Shown: positions 60,668 through 64,000 of the stretch, piece after piece
Numbering within the stretch: the first letter of the stretch is position 1
Layout: each line of letters starts with the position of its first letter
NCBI RefSeq assembly: GCF_002920895.1
Contig: NZ_PQVG01000001.1
Location: 62,001 to 126,000 of the forward strand
Length of the DNA: 64,000 bases
Direction of reading: 5' to 3'
Source: Flavobacterium alvei
GTDB lineage: Bacteria > Bacteroidota > Bacteroidia > Flavobacteriales > Flavobacteriaceae
Made by a program: the position numbers and the translations under genes
The notes under the pieces: generated by a model
Seen by the model: only the letters and a program-made list of their open reading frames with translations
What the model was told of the DNA's origin: nothing
Database searches by the model: none

Positions 60668-61522
60668 ATGCAAAAAATTACCATTCTTATACATTGTGAA
60701 GATCAAAAAGCAATTATTGCTTCTGTAACCAATTATATTGCTTCAAAAGATGGAAACATCATTTATTTAGACCAACACGTAGATGCCGACGAAAACGTGT
60801 TTTTTATGCGTTTAGAATGTGAATTCAGTGCCAAAAACTGGAATTTAGAATCCCTAAAAAACGATTTTGAAACTCAGTTAGCCACACCATTCAAAATGTT
60901 TTGGGAAATGTACACTCAAGAAGAAAAACCCAAAATGGCACTATTTGTTTCTAAATACGACCATTGCTTGTACGACATTTTAGGACGATACAGCGCTGGA
61001 GAATTGCCCTTAGAAATTCCAGTAATCATAAGCAATCACGAGGATTTAAAACCAATTGCCGAACGTTTTTCTATACCGTTTCACCATGTTCCTTTTACTA
61101 AAGAAATTAAAGAAGAAGGCGAACTAGCCCAATTGGATTTGTTACAACACTATAAAATAGATTTCATTGTTTTGGCGCGATATATGCAAATTATCACACC
61201 CAACTTGATTGCAAAATACAGAAACAAAATCATCAATATCCATCACTCCTTTTTACCTGCTTTTCCGGGGGCAAAACCCTATCATTCGGCTTTTAAACGT
61301 GGAGTGAAAATTATTGGTGCTACCAGCCATTATGTTACCGAAGGTTTGGATGAAGGGCCAATTATTGAGCAAGATATCGCCCGAGTTTCACACAGTCTTT
61401 CTATTGAAGATTTTATTATGAAAGGACGTGATTTAGAACGTCTAGTTTTGGCAAGAGCCATAAAATTACACGCCGAACACAAAACAATGGTTTATGATAA
61501 TAAAACGGTGGTGTTTTCGTAA
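60668..61522 (+). CDS. purU: formyltetrahydrofolate deformylase
   Basis: 284 aa. An N-terminal ACT domain (ITILIHCEDQKAIIASVTNYIASKDGNIIYLDQHVD) senses metabolites. The formyl transferase/hydrolase domain has FIVLARYMQIITPNLI, the active-site IINIHHSFLPAFPGAKPYHSAFKRGVK (in pieces), GATSHYVTEGLDEGPIIEQD. It releases formate and tetrahydrofolate from 10-formyl-THF to balance one-carbon pools, which fits purM in the same window. Confidence 0.93.
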   Translation: MQKITILIHCEDQKAIIASVTNYIASKDGNIIYLDQHVDADENVFFMRLECEFSAKNWNLESLKNDFETQLATPFKMFWEMYTQEEKPKMALFVSKYDHCLYDILGRYSAGELPLEIPVIISNHEDLKPIAERFSIPFHHVPFTKEIKEEGELAQLDLLQHYKIDFIVLARYMQIITPNLIAKYRNKIINIHHSFLPAFPGAKPYHSAFKRGVKIIGATSHYVTEGLDEGPIIEQDIARVSHSLSIEDFIMKGRDLERLVLARAIKLHAEHKTMVYDNKTVVFS

Positions 61523-61681
61523 AAATTCCTTCTGTAATTTGGTTTTACATTAATTCACAACTGCAATAAATATGAGTTCTTTGTTCGTTTTTCTTAATTT
61601 AAAAAAACATTAACGGAACTCCAACAAAGTAATAACATATCATTAACAGCAAAAAAAGGAAAACTATCTGATCTTTGCAGT

Positions 61682-61760
61682 GTAATAAACTGGTTATTTA
61701 TTATTTTGGTTAGGTTAGTTAAAAATATGCCGATATCTTAGGATGTCGGCATTTTTTTTT
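61682..61760 (+). ncRNA. candidate small RNA, copy 1
   Basis: GATCTTTG (61670-61677) is one base off the -7 consensus and predicts a start near 61682. The transcript body (TAATAAACTGGTTATTTATT and on) has no credible reading frame. It ends in a GC-rich stem, 61727-61737 with 61742-61752, loop TTAG, then a run of T to 61760. Family unknown to me; about 79 nt. Confidence 0.65.
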
Positions 61761-61878
61761 TGCAGAATCTATTTGACAAAAAAACTACCTCATCTACCAT
61801 AAAAAGTTAACGGAACTACAACAAACTAATAACATATCATTAACAGCAAAAAAAGGAAAACTGTCAGATCTTTGCAGT

Positions 61879-61960
61879 GTAATAAACTGGTTATTTATTA
61901 TTTTGGTTAGGTTAGTTAGTAAAAAATTGTCGATGTCTTTGGATGTCGGCATTTTTTTTT
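61879..61960 (+). ncRNA. candidate small RNA, copy 2
   Basis: Same promoter region and body as copy 1, with -7-like GATCTTTG at 61867-61874. The terminator (61929-61937 with 61942-61950) differs from copy 1 at two left-arm bases, yet each change keeps pairing as G-T wobble, so the RNA hairpin is conserved. The T run touches the stop codon of the convergent hydrolase (61959-61961). Confidence 0.65.
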
Positions 61961-62744
61961 ATTCAATAGAACCAATAAATGATAAGACTTCATTATTGAA
62001 AACCATTGGTTGCTCGACATTGACTACGTGACCACATCGTTCAATTACAAATAATTTTGAAGATTTATAATGCTTTTCGACCACCAATCTAACCGAGGGC
62101 AAAAACATATAATCTTCCTCTCCCATTACATAAAGCGTTGGGATATTCAATTCTACTTGGCGAAACCATTTGAGCAATGGATTGATTTCGGCAGTGAGTT
62201 TGAACCATTTTATAAATTCTTTCTGGTATAATTTTTTGGCTTCGTTTATAAAAAGCAAACGAGATTGTTTGTGACTTTTTTTAGGCATAATCACAAAAGC
62301 AAAAAATTTGTACAACACCAAATAAGGCAACACATATTTGAACGTATTTCCTAATTTCATCAAGATTTGGGAGCGAAAATTCATTTTCAAAATGGCTCCA
62401 CCCAGAATCATACTTTGTACTCGTTCGGGATGCATTTCGGCCAATTGTCTAATCAAAATCGTTCCGAGTGAAATGCCTACGAAATGTGATTTTTCTATCT
62501 TTAGATGATCGATAACTTCCAAAACATCATTGGCAATGGCTTCGAAAGTATATTTTTTTTGAAACGCTTTTTTTATAACCGATTTCGAGTCTCCGTGACC
62601 TCTCAAGTCCAACAACAACACATTATACTGACTCTTAAAATCCCTAATTTGCTTGAACCAAATAGACGAACTACCACCCGCTCCGTGAACAAAAGTCACC
62701 CACTGATCACTGTTTTCGTTTGTGTATGTGATGTAGTTTATCAT
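61959..62744 (-). CDS. alpha/beta hydrolase
   Basis: About 261 aa from ATG 62744 (MINYITYTNENSDQWVTFVHG); a further-upstream ATG would add a hydrophobic run with no support. Fold markers: FVHGAGGSSSIW (oxyanion loop), DLRGHGDSK, nucleophile elbow VGISLGT, a late YVMGEEDYMF acid region and CGHVVNVEQP with the catalytic histidine. An esterase or related hydrolase; substrate unknown. Its end meets the terminator of the second small RNA. Confidence 0.88.
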   Translation of the reverse strand: MINYITYTNENSDQWVTFVHGAGGSSSIWFKQIRDFKSQYNVLLLDLRGHGDSKSVIKKAFQKKYTFEAIANDVLEVIDHLKIEKSHFVGISLGTILIRQLAEMHPERVQSMILGGAILKMNFRSQILMKLGNTFKYVLPYLVLYKFFAFVIMPKKSHKQSRLLFINEAKKLYQKEFIKWFKLTAEINPLLKWFRQVELNIPTLYVMGEEDYMFLPSVRLVVEKHYKSSKLFVIERCGHVVNVEQPMVFNNEVLSFIGSIE

Positions 62745-62847
62745 TATTTTAAATGGAACACAAATTAAACGGATTCGCAAAAGCGAAAACACGGATTAAA
62801 ACGGATTTTTTCAATAAATTTAATTCGTTGCAATGTAGAAAAATTTC

Positions 62848-62888
62848 AGCCACGAATTTCACCTATTCTCACGAATTAATTTGTGGCT
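62848..62888 (-). terminator. repeat-derived terminator of pyrF
   Basis: AGCCACGAATT (62848-62858) pairs with AATTTGTGGCT (62878-62888), one G-T wobble, just past the pyrF stop. On the minus strand it is followed by AAATTTTTC. The arms belong to the CACAAATT repeat family; CACGGATT words sit at 62790-62800. Confidence 0.7.
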
Positions 62889-62892
62889 AGTT

Positions 62893-63705
62893 TTATTTTA
62901 AAATTTCTTCCATTTCATGTTGCATTTTCAGGGCTTCTTCCCTTGCCTTTTCGGCAAAATCAGTTCCGTTGGAAGCATAAATAATCGCTCTTGAAGAATT
63001 AATTAATAATCCAACATTGGCGTTCATTCCGTATTTACAAACTTCAGAAAGACTTCCTCCTTGTGCGCCAACGCCAGGAACCAATAAAAAACTATCGGGA
63101 ACAATTTTGCGAATTTCAGTAAAATATTCCGCTTTGGTTGCACCCACAACATACATCAGGTTTTCCGAATTTTTCCAATTTTTAGAAGTTTCTAAAACTT
63201 GTTTGTACAATTCTGTTCCGTCCACATTTAGGGTTTGAAAATCGAAAGCGCCTTCATTGGAAGTTAAGGCTAACATTATGGTGTGTTTGTTTTCGAAAGC
63301 CAAAAACGGCTCCACCGAATCTTTTCCCATATAAGGTGCAACGGTAATACTATCAAAGTTCAAATCTTCGAAGAAAGCTTTGGCATACATTGATGAAGTA
63401 TTGCCAATATCACCCCGTTTGGCATCAGCAATCGTGAAAATATCGGGATGGTTTTCGTTGATATAGTTGATGGTCTTTTCAAGAGATTGCCAGCCTTTGA
63501 TGCCATACGCTTCATAAAACGCCGTATTGGGTTTATAGGAAACAGCCAAATCGTGTGTGGCGTCAATGATGGCTTTGTTGAATTCGAAAATCGGATCTTC
63601 GAGTGCTAATAAATGTTGTGGAATTTTATTCAAATCGACATCCAATCCTACGCAAAGGAAAGATTTCTTGTTTTTGATTTGGTCTATGAGTTGTTGTGTA
63701 GTCAT
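62893..63705 (-). CDS. pyrF: orotidine-5'-phosphate decarboxylase
   Basis: About 270 aa from ATG 63705 ([22 protein letters not shown]); upstream codons are repeat-derived. It is the long PyrF type: [23 protein letters not shown] holds the catalytic Lys-Asp pair, with [11 protein letters not shown] at the phosphate site. It makes UMP from OMP, the step after pyrE (30948). Confidence 0.94.
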   Translation of the reverse strand: MTTQQLIDQIKNKKSFLCVGLDVDLNKIPQHLLALEDPIFEFNKAIIDATHDLAVSYKPNTAFYEAYGIKGWQSLEKTINYINENHPDIFTIADAKRGDIGNTSSMYAKAFFEDLNFDSITVAPYMGKDSVEPFLAFENKHTIMLALTSNEGAFDFQTLNVDGTELYKQVLETSKNWKNSENLMYVVGATKAEYFTEIRKIVPDSFLLVPGVGAQGGSLSEVCKYGMNANVGLLINSSRAIIYASNGTDFAEKAREEALKMQHEMEEILK

Positions 63706-63710
63706 TTTTT

Positions 63711-63742
63711 TGGTGTTGGGTGTTGGGTGTTGGGTGCTGGGT
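63711..63742. repeat. TGTTGGG tandem repeat
   Basis: About four copies of a 7-nt unit TGTTGGG/TGCTGGG between pyrF and the four-helix-bundle gene, reading CCCAACA on the other strand. It is another short-period linker of the type seen before ddl (25297-25320). Confidence 0.8.
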
Positions 63743-64000
63743 TTAGACTTGAGAATCAACATATTTTTTTAAGGACTGAATTCTTTTTTGAATTACATTA
63801 AGCTCGGCAATAATTTCTAAGTGCAAAATTACATCCACAAAACCTATTTCTTTAGCAATTTCAATTTGAGTCTCTAATTCAAAGGCAGAACCTAAACTTA
63901 TCTGTAAAAACCTGGAAAAATCCTTTTGAGAACTTCTGGAACAACCTTCGGCTATGTTCGACGGAATTGAAACCGCACATCTATTAATTTGAGAAACCAG
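63743..64000 (-). CDS. four-helix-bundle protein (23S rRNA IVS type), partial
   Basis: Partial at the right edge: 85 C-terminal residues and a stop at 63743-63745. The reading frame shows [40 protein letters not shown] and ends LKKYVDSQV (pieces shown), which matches the TIGR02436 four-helix-bundle family first seen in 23S rRNA intervening sequences. The family is common as stand-alone genes in Bacteroidota; its function is unclear. The N-terminus lies outside the window. Confidence 0.85.
   Translation of the reverse strand: MVSQINRCAVSIPSNIAEGCSRSSQKDFSRFLQISLGSAFELETQIEIAKEIGFVDVILHLEIIAELNVIQKRIQSLKKYVDSQV

Larger units (their letters stand above)
61610..61960 (+). repeat. tandem duplication of a promoter-RNA-terminator unit
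   Basis: Unit 1 begins at 61610 and unit 2 at 61807 (197 nt apart). Over the first 112 nt they differ at only four positions. The 52 nt from the -7-like element onward (61670-61721 and 61867-61918) are identical. Confidence 0.9.

Overview
This window looks like chromosomal DNA from a Flavobacterium-like member of the Flavobacteriaceae (Bacteroidota). The DNA is AT-rich. Start codons follow A-rich stretches rather than Shine-Dalgarno sequences. Copies of the Bacteroidota -7 promoter element (TAnnTTTG) stand in front of many genes. The gene content fits: a carboxypeptidase-like TonB-dependent receptor, a type III glutamine synthetase, an FtsH/CdsA/Psd gene run and many exported lipoproteins. 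No rRNA, CRISPR array, insertion sequence or prophage was seen. One tRNA (Pro, GGG) is present.

Layout. 0-9.4 kb: a TPR membrane protein opposite recF, then a forward run with a rhodanese-thioredoxin lipoprotein, a DUF2461 protein, a glycosyltransferase, asnB and murB, followed by a GT2 glycosyltransferase overlapping an ECF sigma factor. 9.4-10.2 kb: a very AT-rich accessory interval with one small membrane protein beside tRNA-Pro. 10.4-17.1 kb: a TonB protein, an M48 protease, and a TetR-TolC-EmrA-EmrB efflux operon with a twin-palindrome operator lying on its promoter. 17.2-25 kb: yaaA, an ABC ATPase with one degenerate half, a radical SAM protein, an AT-rich MORN-like gene, pfkA, a lipoprotein, rluD and a PASTA protein. 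25.3-32 kb: ddl, a DUF433/DUF5615 toxin-antitoxin pair, a TMEM175-type channel, coaD, a PhnA-family protein, a DEAD-box helicase, and a NUDIX gene divergent from pyrE. 32.1-37.2 kb: a secreted phosphatase, a TonB-dependent receptor and a membrane AraC regulator, all on the minus strand. 37.2-43.7 kb: birA opposite a seven-gene run rsfS-ftsH-LUD-cdsA-psd-ACBP-SOD. 43.7-53.6 kb: a lipoprotein alpha-amylase, an LptA/OstA-like protein, an aminotransferase, a TPR protein, aroE and small genes. 53.7-64 kb: purM, two unrelated glutamine synthetases facing apart, TerC, a collagen-like lipoprotein, purU, two tandem small-RNA-like units, an alpha/beta hydrolase, pyrF and the cut end of a four-helix-bundle protein.

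Most genes are housekeeping: cell wall (murB, ddl), purines and pyrimidines (purM, purU, pyrE, pyrF), nitrogen assimilation (two glutamine synthetases, asnB) and envelope lipid turnover. The less explained signal lies between genes. It comprises the tandem duplicated small-RNA units near 61.6-62.0 kb, a shared inverted repeat between the two glutamine synthetases, three genes whose -7 element ends 4 nt before the start codon, and several families of dispersed intergenic repeats, some of which fold into long hairpins at gene ends. Function calls rest on motifs read by eye; no database search was run.
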